Shown here: piece after piece, positions 25,101 to 57,748 of the stretch
Position numbering within the stretch: the first letter of the stretch is position 1
Layout of the letters: each line of letters opens with the position of its first letter
Made by a program: the position numbers and the translations under genes
NCBI GenBank assembly: GCA_963930775.1
Contig: OZ005698.1
Coordinates: 992,001 to 1,056,000 of the forward strand
Direction: 5' to 3'
Length of the DNA stretch: 64,000 nucleotides
DNA from: Cliona cf. orientalis
Lineage: Eukaryota; Porifera; Demospongiae; Clionaida; Clionaidae
Notes under the pieces: generated by a model
What the model was told of the DNA's origin: nothing
The model's database searches: none
The model's input: only the letters and a program-made list of their open reading frames with translations

Positions 25101-27937
25101 GTAATAATGCAAATTTGCAATACACTGAGCACTGTAAACCAATTCCACGTAAAGAAATTATGTACTTGAACATTATATCACTCAGCTGTGGTTTGTTCCA
25201 TTGGACCCACACTATTCAAACTTCAAGACACTGAACATGGCAAATCAAATTACACACAATCATAAACTGTAGGTAATACACACTGTGAGGAACTGTACTT
25301 AGGTGGTGGTGGTGGGAAGTTTGAAAGTAGCAGCGAAACGGGGCACAGAGTCAACCTCTCCGTTCCTGAAGCACCCAGCTGCAAAGAAGGCCTATCAGTT
25401 TACCCCCGGGAAGCCTTTTTACGTTCCTTTGTGAAATACTTTCCACCAAGTCCAGGTAGGCAGGAACATGTACACTAGTCCCGATGTTTCGCACTATTTT
25501 TCTACGTCGCTATCAGTACTCGCTGCATCCATAGAATTTAGACACTACGTGGGGCTGCAATACCACGCTCGTTCTCACCAAGTGTAACTATGCATCATCA
25601 AATCTTCACTATTTTCTGTACAATCTAATGATAAACTTCTTGCTTCTATTTTTTATTCCCATCATGATACTCTGTGGGCCTATGATAGCACATGCACTCA
25701 TATAATAATATACTGTTGCCCATGCAATCATCATGTTTTGCACACTCAAGGATTGAAAACTTGGGAACAGTTTAACTTCAAAAACTACTTTCAAATCACT
25801 TCACCCGTCGCTGTCGGGAAGTATAAACACAAATATCTCACTACTACAGCTACTGTAGAATCCCTCTATTCAGCACAACCTTGGGACGACGGCTGAATAG
25901 GTCCTGAGGAGGCATCCTCATTTCAGGGGCCGGTGAATCCACGAATAGAGGGGTTCCACTGTGTATGTATGATATCAGTTACGACACTACTGTAACTGTA
26001 CACAACTGTAGCATTCCTTTTCCTTGGAAAAAAAATCTGAAGACTTGAGTAGCTTAAAACCATTTGTAACACATGTACTATTAGTATACCAAATCTATAT
26101 GGCACAGTAAAACAATCGTAACTTCGGCGGACAGCACAATGTCATATTGACCAAGCACATTGTGCTGGTATTACCAAGTGTGGGTTACGGCACTGTATAG
26201 CATGTGCACTGTAAGACTGTAGTAATACGCAAGCCTAGTTTCAACTCAGCATAATTTAGGTCATATGAGCAGCAACTGTGATTGTCAAGCCTGCACGGCC
26301 GAAACATTGGTAGCATGACTATTGGTAAGGCCAGATAGGCAATATTATAATGGAGCCCCCTCTATTCCGGACACCCTTGGGACAGTTTTAAAGTGTCGTG
26401 ATTAAAGGAGCTGTCCTCATTTCAGGGGTGATTTTGTTGTACTTCTCTATGTACGTAGCTGGGACCATGCTTGGTGTCCTGGTTAAGCCTCATTTCAGGG
26501 GTGTCCTTATAGAGGGGTTCAACTGTATATTATCCCATGATCTGAGTGCACATGTATAATATATTATGATGAGTTCTATAGCCCCTACTACTCAAGGGAA
26601 GGTACCTCACCTGTACTAAGAGGTCAGCTGGGTATTCGAGATCACTGTAGGCTTATTGAGAGAATTGTGTGTGTATTTTTTCCAAAATGTTTATTGTGAG
26701 AATATTGCAATTGTCTGTACACAATACTGAGGAAACAGTTTCACTATAGCAGTTTGTACACTCAGTGATAGTACAACATACATGCATGAGTACCTAGGTA
26801 TACCTAACATGTTGATATGTGTGGAAGGGAAAGGAGAGGGAAGGAAGGAGGGAGAGAGAGAGGCTTCATTGCAAAATGTGACCCACAGCCACTGGAAGGG
26901 GCTGTTGCTAGCTACTGGTACGTAGCTACATGTAACTACCTAGATCGCAACCACACGGATCGATAACAAGGCAAAGAGGTTATTTCTAGAACAAGCAAAG
27001 GTGCTTTAGATACACGTGCACACACATGCTCAACCAAGTAGCACTACATGTACATAATAATTTATACAGCTGCTTACATACATGTACATAGTAAATTTAT
27101 TGCTTGTCTCCTAGGTAAGGTGATACAGAATGTGCTATTTTTCAAGAATGAGGCGAGCTAATCACTGTGACTGCTCATTAAAAAAAGTGTTACCTACCAA
27201 CGCAGCCAAGTTCTACTAATTCAACAAATCACTACCTAAAACTAGTATGCATACATATGTAGCCATGTACATGTACATTGATCGACACATAAAACTAGCA
27301 TATTATTAGACGTTAATGTACAGAGAGACAGTTAGGATTTTAGGCAGGTGGGGAAACAGTATAGCCAGTAATGGGAGGCAGGATCGAATGTCGCATTGGT
27401 ATGTGACGTCGTGATCAAACAAAACCTCTCTCTCCTTCTCTCTCGTCTATTAATTTTAGGTTGATTTGACCTTAGAAGTGCCCCCCACTCTCCTGTGTAT
27501 ACAATTGGTTGTATACGCAGCAGCACAGGTAAGCTTAAGCCTAAGCCTGTCGCTAGGACTTGCATGTACACACCCACACAATTCTTTCGAGCCTACTAAG
27601 CTCAGACCTACACCCCCTCCAAACAAAGATATGAGGGTAATAAAAAAAATACTATCATGAAGTACTCCACTCTGTCTAAATAGACAAAGCAGTACACACA
27701 CACACACACACACACACACCAACAGTAGCAGACGTCTTTCTCTATAAACACACATGCACACAAAAGAAAACAGCTCAGCAAAATTTGATTCGGCTAGCTA
27801 GATTTCGCTAAATGACTGAGAGCTCACCTTCTTTCTGGGAGGGCGAATTTCCTGACAGATTTTGCTCCGGGCGCCTTCGAGCGCTCCATGGCCATCAGGT
27901 ACGACACATCGGCCAGTACCGACTCCAGGTCCGCCAT
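11638..27937 (-). CDS. GRK2: G protein-coupled receptor kinase, GRK2/3 (beta-ARK) type
   Basis: Cytosolic kinase that is recruited by G-beta-gamma and phosphorylates activated GPCRs. Seventeen coding exons (minus): 27828-27937, 24172-24248, 23144-23205, 21712-21813, 21151-21287, 20227-20376, 19892-20117, 18776-18853, 18484-18578, 18151-18258, 17155-17221, 14721-14888, 14293-14464, 13276-13353, 12970-13115, 12779-12907, 11638-11838. All phases close; total 2106 nt, 701 residues (human GRK2 has 689). N-terminus [18 protein letters not shown] is almost identical to human. RH domain about 50-175; kinase about 190-452 with [11 protein letters not shown] loop, Lys in [17 protein letters not shown], and DLG in place of DFG as in other GRKs; AGC tail with [21 protein letters not shown] domain about 555-655. 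Donor of exon 12 chosen at 14721 because it restores an ungapped alignment. Pre-duplication ortholog of vertebrate GRK2 and GRK3 is likely. Confidence 0.96.
13128..13215. repeat. GA/CT microsatellite next to a GRK2/3 splice acceptor
   Basis: Nearly pure (GA)n grading into GGGA repeats. On the coding strand it is a (CT)n tract ending just upstream of the acceptor of the PH-domain exon 12970-13115, so it doubles as the polypyrimidine tract. Confidence 0.85.
13354..14292. other. GRK2/3 intron 13
   Basis: No coding frame seen. A stretch around 14050-14130 (GTGGGGAACCTTCTCAATC, GGGGTTCC) loosely resembles the 'cccctctat' inverted-repeat family found in intron 1, but is too degenerate to delimit. 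Confidence 0.4.
14983..15169. mobile_element. MITE-like element with TATAGTGGGA termini
   Basis: Starts TATAGTGGGAAACTTTC and ends with the reverse complement of TATAGTGGGAGTCTTTC. Several internal ACTTTC/GAAAGT blocks are also symmetric. About 187 bp, non-coding; TA at both ends is compatible with a Tc1/mariner-type target. Confidence 0.5.
15358..15451. mobile_element. Fold-back element, 40-nt arms
   Basis: Left arm 15358-15397 and right arm 15412-15451 are reverse complements at 39 of 40 positions around a 14-nt loop. Termini are TAGCCTCGTCCCCAG. A solo end of the same family (CTGGGAACGAGGCTA) lies at 62851-62865. Non-coding; it would fold into a near-perfect hairpin in RNA. Confidence 0.75.
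17222..18150. other. GRK2/3 intron 10
   Basis: No exon seen. Contains a short GT repeat (about 17234-17252) and a cluster of overlapping ACGT/TACATGTA palindromes at 17510-17580. Confidence 0.45.
18854..19891. other. GRK2/3 intron 7
   Basis: No exon seen. The end next to exon 7 (19838-19890) is C-rich and CT-rich on the plus strand, that is GA and GGGA repeats directly after the donor on the coding strand. Confidence 0.45.
20377..21150. other. GRK2/3 intron 5
   Basis: No exon seen. Holds the TATACCGTATAGC element at 20904-21086. Confidence 0.5.
20904..21086. mobile_element. MITE-like element with TATACCGTATAGC termini
   Basis: Termini TATACCGTATAGCCGG at left and the reverse complement of TATACCGTATAGCTGG at right; subterminal 'TTGGCGG' and 'TTTGGCGA' blocks are also inverted. 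About 183 bp, non-coding. A diverged relative may lie near 47810-47980 (GCCCGCTATATGGTATA). Confidence 0.65.
21814..23143. other. GRK2/3 intron 3
   Basis: No exon seen. Begins (plus-strand left side) with an uninterrupted G run and GGGA/GA repeats at 21826-21905, which form the C/T-rich tract before the acceptor of exon 4 on the coding strand. Confidence 0.45.
23206..24171. other. GRK2/3 intron 2
   Basis: No exon seen. Holds one MITE of the CAGTGGAACCCC family at 23307-23487 and GA/GGGA repeats at 24088-24150. Confidence 0.45.
23307..23487. mobile_element. MITE, CAGTGGAACCCCTCTAT family, copy 1
   Basis: Preceded by TA and begins CAGTGGAACCCCTCTATAAG; ends in the reverse complement of CTGTAGTACCCCCTCTATTC. 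Inside are repeated 'ACCCCTGAAATGAGGA' blocks. TA flanks and CAGT ends are typical of Tc1/mariner-derived MITEs. Confidence 0.65.
25853..25961. mobile_element. MITE, CAGTGGAACCCCTCTAT family, short copy 2
   Basis: Begins TA-CTGTAGAATCCCTCTATTC and ends with the reverse complement of CAGTGGAACCCCTCTATTC. About 109 bp, shorter than the other two copies. Confidence 0.6.
26348..26527. mobile_element. MITE, CAGTGGAACCCCTCTAT family, copy 3, opposite orientation
   Basis: Reads as the reverse complement of copy 1 at 23307-23487: the right end is the complement of CAGTTGAACCCCTCTATAAG followed by TA. The inner blocks ('TTTCAGGGGTG', 'GTGTCCTGGTTAAG') match copy 1 inverted. Confidence 0.65.
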
Positions 27938-28470
27938 CTTCGCTAGCTCAGCTCACGGCGTAGGCTTGGTGGCCAGAAGGTTTAGAGAGATGGCTGCGAT
28001 GCGAAGACTGGATGCGAGTATGGCAGCTGTGGCCTTTTAGTACGGTTGCAAGGGCTTAAGGGCGAGTATTAAAACGAATTTTGATGGTTGATAGACACGG
28101 CACAGCACTTCAAAGGCGCAAAACCCAATTAAATGCTTTGCACACAGAACGAAAACTGTGGTCCCATTTTCTAAATTTTCAAGCCGACTCGCTAATTGGG
28201 TTAAGGGTTCTACGTTAAATTACGTCACAAAATGATCCCAGCTGATTGGTGGGTGTGGCATAATATTACACTATGCGCACGCCAAGACCTTGTGCATGCG
28301 ATTCTTCTAGCAGCAACTTTTTATCATTATTACAAAAAAAAAAAAAACAATGCTATCGCTAATGAAATTATCATAGCCTCTCATCTATTCTTACACAATA
28401 AGAGAAGAGGTGCTAGCTCACCAGGCCTGAGGCTACTCATACACTTAGAATTCTTGGAAAATTTTAATAA
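27938..28470. other. GRK2/3 upstream region and TRAF-like gene 1 downstream region
   Basis: No gene. Holds the presumed GRK2/3 promoter. The stretch at about 28185-28265 is a direct repeat of 30055-30140 (shared blocks GCTAATTGG, TACGTTAAATT and CGTCACAAAATG), marking the left edge of a tandem TRAF duplication unit. Confidence 0.6.
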
Positions 28471-29901
28471 CTACACGACATTTACCTCAAGTGCACAACC
28501 ATCAAAGACACTGGCAACTTTCAATACAAGATGGTCATCTGCAAAATGAATGTTTCCATTTGGGATGTAGAAATGGCTAACTTTTTGTAGCTCTTTAGGC
28601 TCAGTCCCTGCAGGATGGTCTTGCTTTCGTAAAATGGAACATACGCTGAATCGAGTCAACCTCTTTCTGGCAATTATTTCAAGGGGGGTGACTTCACGAT
28701 CTCCCTCTTCTTCCAAGAAATATCTAACATGGCCAAATGTTGAACATTTTTGCATAGGCCATGCAAGCTGTTGATCATACTCTCCCCTGAGGAGACACAA
28801 GGCAACAGAAATGCTATAATCTTGAAAAAATGTACTTCCGCGAATATCCAGTGCAAGGCATAACTTGTACCCCGCTCTATAGAAGAAAGGAGGGCTGTAC
28901 CAAATCCTTTCACTTGTGGCAACTTCAGAAATCTTCGGCACCATAATATTTATGGAATCACCTCCCTTGGATAGTCTCTGCAAGCAATCAATGGCACCTT
29001 TACCGGCTGCAGAGCCACGTTGCAATGATTGGATAGTAGCAATAGCCGAGGATAACTTTACCTCTGTCTCGCGTAGTTTATGCTTCGTTTCCTTATAGTC
29101 CTTCATCACCATAAGGAGGTGTGCTTGTTGATGTGATGCCATATGCTCATCCAGTTGAGAACGGTTGAGTATAGCTTTGCATCCAGCTTCAAGGAAAGAG
29201 CACTCGACTTTTTCTAAGGGACAATGCATTTGGTGAAGTTTCAAACACTTTCTCTTGATTTTATCAGCTCCACATTCATTTGGACAGGTTAAGGGCACCT
29301 CTGGGCATGTATCGTAATGAGGACGGCATTCTGGGATCATACCAGGTTGTGTGAATCTGCGTCTTTTCCTGCTATCACCAGTGACTGCATAGTAAGTACC
29401 TTGAAAACCACAGTACTCACATTCATGAGGTCGAAGGCTACATTCTGAGTGAAGGTGCTCGTCAAGATCCATTCGTCTCAATTGATGTTCTGAGCCATAC
29501 ATTTTCTCACCACACTTGTTGGGGCAGGCCACAAAAACGAAACCACACCCCTTTTCTGATTCCAGATGATTTTTTAGCTCCCCCAGCTCTCCAATCCAGT
29601 CACATCTTTTATCCTGATATGAATTATCACATCTTACTTTCAGCTGGAAAATCTCGCTTCTCAGACCTTTATTGATCACGTGATTGAATTCCTTGCCCTC
29701 GGCCCGACAGTGAGGACAGATTTTTTTGTGACATTTCCTGAACCACTCGTTGAGACAGGACTCACAAAAGTGCTGACCACAGCACACGGCAAGGTGGGGT
29801 TCGGCGAGAACTTTGGTGCAGATCTGACAAATGAAACGATTTGCAACTTTATCGACGAAGTCCTGCTCATATCCTCCGTATAATTTACGTTTCTTCGACA
29901 T
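28471..29901 (-). CDS. TRAF-like RING / TRAF zinc-finger / TRAF-C protein 1
   Basis: Single exon, 476 residues from the ATG at 29901. Order: C3HC4 RING at 25-65 (C25, C28, C41, H44, C46, C49, C62, C65); TRAF-type zinc fingers about 90-260 (repeated C-x4/5-C and H-x3-C patterns); a coiled coil about 262-300; and a C-terminal TRAF-C/MATH-like domain about 318-476, with IWYSPPFFYRAGYKLCLALD and the GEYDQQLAWPM block typical of TRAF-C. In the family, such proteins are E3 ubiquitin ligases and adaptors for TNF-receptor and Toll/IL-1 signalling; here that role is inferred. A paralog follows in the same orientation at 30461-31926. An NRF1-like GCGCATGCGC lies 130 bp upstream of the ATG. Confidence 0.9.
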   Translation of the reverse strand: MSKKRKLYGGYEQDFVDKVANRFICQICTKVLAEPHLAVCCGQHFCESCLNEWFRKCHKKICPHCRAEGKEFNHVINKGLRSEIFQLKVRCDNSYQDKRCDWIGELGELKNHLESEKGCGFVFVACPNKCGEKMYGSEHQLRRMDLDEHLHSECSLRPHECEYCGFQGTYYAVTGDSRKRRRFTQPGMIPECRPHYDTCPEVPLTCPNECGADKIKRKCLKLHQMHCPLEKVECSFLEAGCKAILNRSQLDEHMASHQQAHLLMVMKDYKETKHKLRETEVKLSSAIATIQSLQRGSAAGKGAIDCLQRLSKGGDSINIMVPKISEVATSERIWYSPPFFYRAGYKLCLALDIRGSTFFQDYSISVALCLLRGEYDQQLAWPMQKCSTFGHVRYFLEEEGDREVTPLEIIARKRLTRFSVCSILRKQDHPAGTEPKELQKVSHFYIPNGNIHFADDHLVLKVASVFDGCALEVNVV

Positions 29902-30460
29902 GGCAGACTGTGGCGATTGACGATGACAGGATAAAATTTAATTTTCTTGTGGACCTTCTTTCCCTCAGCTCAGATTGGCGCGTGAAATTAGAATCCGGTA
30001 TGGGTCGTCGGACGAAATAGGGTGCAAATCGCGCATGCGCCATGCGCCAATATTTTATTTTTCAAGCTGACGAGCTAATTGGATGTTACGTTAAATTGCG
30101 TCACAAAATGGCCCCAGCTGATTGTGGGTGTGGCACACCCTGACCTATTGAAGGCGGGGTCTAGACTAGCTAGTGAGGGGACCATTTACCATACCAATGC
30201 TTGGATGTACAGTATCTATGCAATCACCACTAGTCTTATGAACCAGATCCCAGTTTTCCACAGCACTAGTGCCGGACGTGACTTAGTCAACTCAAGACAT
30301 AGTACCACATCCAGTGTTGCGGAATCCTGGAATTTGGTTCACGAGACTACATTTCGCCCTTTGTGCCTCAGGTACAAAATGACACAAACCTAATGAGAAA
30401 TTATTGTACTGCTATTATTATTATTAGTATTAGTACTAGTGTTACCTAATGAGTATATAA
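29902..30460. other. Spacer between the two TRAF-like genes
   Basis: No gene. Contains GCGCATGCGC (30031-30040) and the second copy of the repeat found at 28185-28265. Confidence 0.55.
30031..30040. promoter_or_regulatory. NRF1-like palindrome upstream of TRAF-like gene 1
   Basis: GCGCATGCGC followed by a second CATGCGCC half. It lies about 130 bp upstream of the ATG at 29901. Confidence 0.45.
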
Positions 30461-31926
30461 CTAAACTATGACATCCACCTGCAGTGCGCAACCACCGTAG
30501 ATACCAATAACTTTTAGCATAAGACAATCATTTGCACAGTGAATGTTCCTTGTTGGGATGTTTAAATTGTCAATCTTTTGCAGTTCCACTGGTTTGTTTG
30601 CTATTGCTGGACAGTCTTGCATTAGCAGGCTGGAACACACACCAAATCTAGTAAATTTACCTCTGGCAAGTATTTTACTGGCCTTTACTTCGTAATCTTC
30701 ATGAAGTATATCAATGAGATATCCAGAATGCCCAGTAGTATCTGAACATTCTTGCATAGGCCATGCAAGCTGGTGATCATACTCTCCCTTGAGGAGACAT
30801 AAGGCAACAGACTCAATGCTATAGCTATTTGGTGCCATGCGATATTCATTCTTTCCGATATCCAATAATGCAAGACATAGCTTGTAGCCAGCTCTATAAT
30901 AAAATGGAGGACTGTGCCAAATCCTTCTGCTCTGGACAATTTTGGAAAGTTTCGGTACAATAATCTTTACGAAATCGCCTTCCTTTGATAGTCTCCGTGA
31001 ATGATCAATGATAAGACTGCTTCCATCCTTAGTCACACCTGTGACATCCTGCAGCAGTTTGATAGTAGCAACAGCAGAAGATAGCTGTTCTTCTGTCTCA
31101 CATAGCTTATGCTTCATTTTTTTGTAGTCCTTCATCATCATAAGGGTATGCGCCTGTTGATTTGAGGCTAAATGCTCATCTAATTGGGAACGTACAATTT
31201 CATCCTTGCATCCAGCTTCAAGAAAAGGGCACTCAATTTTTTCTAAGGGGCATTCCATTTGATGATATTTCATGTCTATTCTCTTAATATTTTCAACTCC
31301 GCATTTGTTAGGACAAATTAAGGGTAGCTCTGGACATGTGTCGTAATGAGGACGGAATCTTGGTCGACCACGCCATCCGAATCTACCTCGAGCTCTTCTC
31401 AAACCTTCACCAGTAATTGCATAGTAAGTATCTTGGAAACCACAGTGTTCACACTCATGAGGTCGAAGGATACATTCCAAGCGAAGGTGCTGGTTGAGGT
31501 CCATTCGCTTAAATTGTTGTTTATAATCATACATTTCCTCACCGCATTTATTGGGGCAAGACACAAAAACGAAGCCACACCCATTTTCTGATTCCAAATG
31601 ATGCTTCAGCTGCCCCAACTCTCCAATCCAATCACACCCCTTACCCTGCTTCCAATTGCTACATCTTACTTTCAACTGGGAGATCTCGCTCCTACTAGAT
31701 CCTTTGTTGATCACGTGATTGAAATCCTCGCCCTCGGCTCGACAGCGAGGGCAGCTCTCCTCCTGGTTCTTCCCAGTGAACCACTCGTTCAGGCAAGACT
31801 CACAAAAGTGCTGACCACAGCACACAGCGAGGTGAGGTTCAGCAAGGACTTTGGTACAGATCTGACAAATAAATCTTCACTGATGAATTTCTGATCGTAT
31901 CCACCGTATGGTTGTCGCTTCGCCAT
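30461..31926 (-). CDS. TRAF-like protein 2, reading frame broken just before the RING
   Basis: Paralog of the gene at 28471-29901. The ATG at 31926 gives a protein start matching paralog 1 (MAKRQPYGGYDQKF against MSKKRKLYGGYEQDF), but that frame soon leaves the family. The RING frame (RFICQICTKV...) is open only from 31876 to the stop at 30461, with a TGA immediately before it. Against paralog 1 the DNA lacks about 10 nt between the N-terminus and the RING, a simple frameshift. The remaining roughly 470 codons (RING, zinc fingers, coiled coil, TRAF-C with HSPPFYYRAGYKLCLALLDI) have no stop, so decay is recent, or the break is an assembly error, or translation starts differently. No in-frame ATG exists before the RING. 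Confidence 0.75.
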
Positions 31927-31952
31927 TGACGTGAATTCATAAGTAATGAAAT

Positions 31953-31964
31953 TGCGCATGCGCA
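31953..31964. promoter_or_regulatory. NRF1-type palindrome between PPIE stop and TRAF-like gene 2 ATG
   Basis: TGCGCATGCGCA, 27 bp upstream of the ATG at 31926 and 49 bp beyond the PPIE stop codon. The whole intergenic gap is only 87 bp, so the TRAF promoter is very compact and overlaps the PPIE 3' end. Confidence 0.55.
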
Positions 31965-32013
31965 TTGCAAAGTACAACCGACTGAGATGACCATTACCAC
32001 ACAATACAAAACA

Positions 32014-33141
32014 TTATACTTCTCCACAGTCTGAAATGACAACAGGTCGGCTTGTTTTCCCCGACTGTGTCCCAACCTTCTCCATCTTTCTCACAACGTC
32101 CATCCCCTCTAAGACATGTCCAAACACCACGTGCTTGTTGTCCAGCCATTCCGTCTTTGCCGTGCAGATAAAGAACTGAGAACTGTTTGTATTTGGCCCA
32201 GAATTAGCCATAGAGAGCACCCCAGGACCGGTGTGCTTTAATTTGAAATTCTCATCGTCAAATTTTACACCGTATATCGATTTTCCTCCGGTTCCATTCT
32301 GATTGGTAAAATCTCCTCCCTGGCACATAAACTGGGGGATGATTCGATGAAAGGGGCTCCCCTTGTACCCATACCCTTTCTCTCCCGTACACAAACAACG
32401 AAAATTCTCTGTCGTCCTCGGAACAACATCAGTAAATAGCTCAATCACGATTCTACCCATATCCTGAGAGCCGATTCGAATATTCATAAAGACACGAGGA
32501 TTGGCCTTTTTCTTCTTGGGGGGTGGTTGTCCCTCCTCCCCTGCCTCGGATGTTGCGGCTGATTCACCTTCTGCGCCACCAGAAGCCCCACTTCCTTCCC
32601 CTCCCTCTTCCAATGTCTGGCCAGCGTGTTTCTTCAACCACGTATCTTCGGACCAGACCGGACGAGAGCTTCCCTCTTTGAGCATTTTCGGTCGAGCTAT
32701 GTTGACACGAATCGTTCGCCCATAGAGTTCTGATTCGTTCATGTTGTCGATGGCAGCTGCAGCGTCTTCTACGAGCTCAAACTCAACAAAGGCAAAGCCT
32801 CGGTGCTTCTGGGTGGAGTAGTCCAGGGGAATGGAAATGTCAGTGATGTCACCAAATGGAATGAAGGCAGACTGTGCAATGAAAAACATTCACATAAATT
32901 AGTGTAATAGTCAATAGGCTAAGCTTTCATGCATATTTGAAATTACAAACTAGCTCGGGGGCATATTAAAAGGTGGTGCTAAATGATTACTTTTGCTTTG
33001 AGGGGGGGGGGGGGACTAGCTTCAGAGCTTAGGACCTTGATTCTCGTTCAGGAGAGCTTCTATTACCTGTATGACTTTTTCATTGACCTCCTCTGCCAGT
33101 CCACCGACATATACCACCCGTTTATTTGAAGCAACGGCCAT
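32014..33141 (-). CDS. PPIE: Peptidyl-prolyl cis-trans isomerase E (RRM plus cyclophilin)
   Basis: Two exons: 33067-33141 (25 codons, [20 protein letters not shown]) and 32014-32871, phase-0 junction, 310 residues; human PPIE has 301. RRM about 6-84 with RVVYVGGL (RNP2) and [10 protein letters not shown] (RNP1). A linker rich in Glu/Gly and Lys (about 105-140) is followed by the cyclophilin domain about 142-308. Active-site residues seen: [14 protein letters not shown] (Arg, Phe, Met, Gln), [15 protein letters not shown] and [11 protein letters not shown] (Trp and His). A nuclear prolyl isomerase associated with the spliceosome and with the MLL PHD finger in vertebrates. It is head to head with the plus-strand gene at 33558, with 416 bp between start codons. 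Confidence 0.96.
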
Positions 33142-33557
33142 TTCGTCTAGATCCCTCGTGGTGCTGCGCTGAGCTAGCTGCGAGATATGATTCAAATATT
33201 CCGTATGACGTCACTACAACGATTCACCCGCCAATTATTCCAAATAAGCGAAATTCTTGTGCTAATTTTGCTACATACCAGCTAAAGTGCTAATCGGATT
33301 TCTCCCTCCTGGCGAGTTTCGAGTCTGTGTGTTCGTTCGGCTACTCTGTGTGGCAGCAGCTCTGTTGCTACAAGCTGTCAACTGACTCTGTACAAAAGAA
33401 ATTCTGCAAAGAGGAGTGTTGGAAACTCAGCGATAAGCTTTGAAGCTTTTCTGGAGAGCGAGCCCGAGACTACCTGCCAATTTCTGCAGCTGTGTCTATT
33501 TGTTATTGAGTCTGAGGCTACCGATAGAGCGCTGTACTCGCGCTCTCAAGAACAGCC
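33142..33557. promoter_or_regulatory. Probable bidirectional promoter with a CRE palindrome
   Basis: 416 bp between the divergent ATGs of PPIE and the LF-motif gene. A full CRE palindrome TGACGTCA lies at 33206-33213, 65 bp upstream of the PPIE ATG. No TATA box is evident. Shared regulation is inferred from the arrangement. Confidence 0.6.
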
Positions 33558-57013
<23,456 letters not shown>

Positions 57014-57748
57014 TTAAGGTAGGGGCTTACTCTGTGATGATGTGCACTTAAGTGTGTGTGTGAGAGAGGGGGGGGAAGAAGAGAGAGAGAGGGAGGGGGA
57101 GAGAGGGGGAGGAGAAGAAGAGAGAGGGAGGGAGGGAGGGAGAAGAGTGGGGTGAGGTTATACAGGGGAGGAAGAGGGCGCAAGACTTACTATGTAGGTA
57201 TGGAGGAATAATTATTATCATTCAATTGCCTTTCTACAGGTTAGAAGTTCAAACGCTGATGTGTAGCAACTATTTCTGTGTTATTATTTTTGTCTCTACT
57301 TGTTTGATCATCTCATACTACTAATGCTACATACATGCACCACAAAAATATCCAACCTAATTTTTTCGTTTCCTATGAAATTGTTAAGTAGCGTCAATCA
57401 CACACTATTAATAATTCTTTTTTATTGTATCCCAGAATACTATATTAATATTATTATTAAAATTAATGTCAGCAATGATGATTTTGTATTACCACATTAT
57501 TATTATTGTGTGTTCATGTGTAATGATAGTTTTGTACCTTCAATAATAATAATATTACTGTAGCTGAAGCAACATTCTATGCATGTATTAATAATTCTAT
57601 GTACACACATTAAATCTTATAGCTATAGCCAGTTATCTGGATGGATAATAATTATTCTTGTGTTGCGCTCATTTTGACATAAAGCAGTGTTATAATAATT
57701 AGCTGGATGCCTATGTATCATTAATATAAATTAAGTAAGTACATAATA
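57014..57748. other. 3' flank of the LF-motif gene
   Basis: Presumed 3' UTR and spacer: GA/GGGA repeats at 57057-57146, then very AT-rich DNA with TTATTATTA stretches. No gene seen. Confidence 0.5.

Larger units (their letters stand above)
24249..27827. other. GRK2/3 intron 1
   Basis: Largest GRK intron, about 3.6 kb. No exon recognised. Contains purine-rich repeats (24697-24800), two more MITE copies (25853-25961, 26348-26527) and a CA repeat (27694-27719). Confidence 0.5.
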
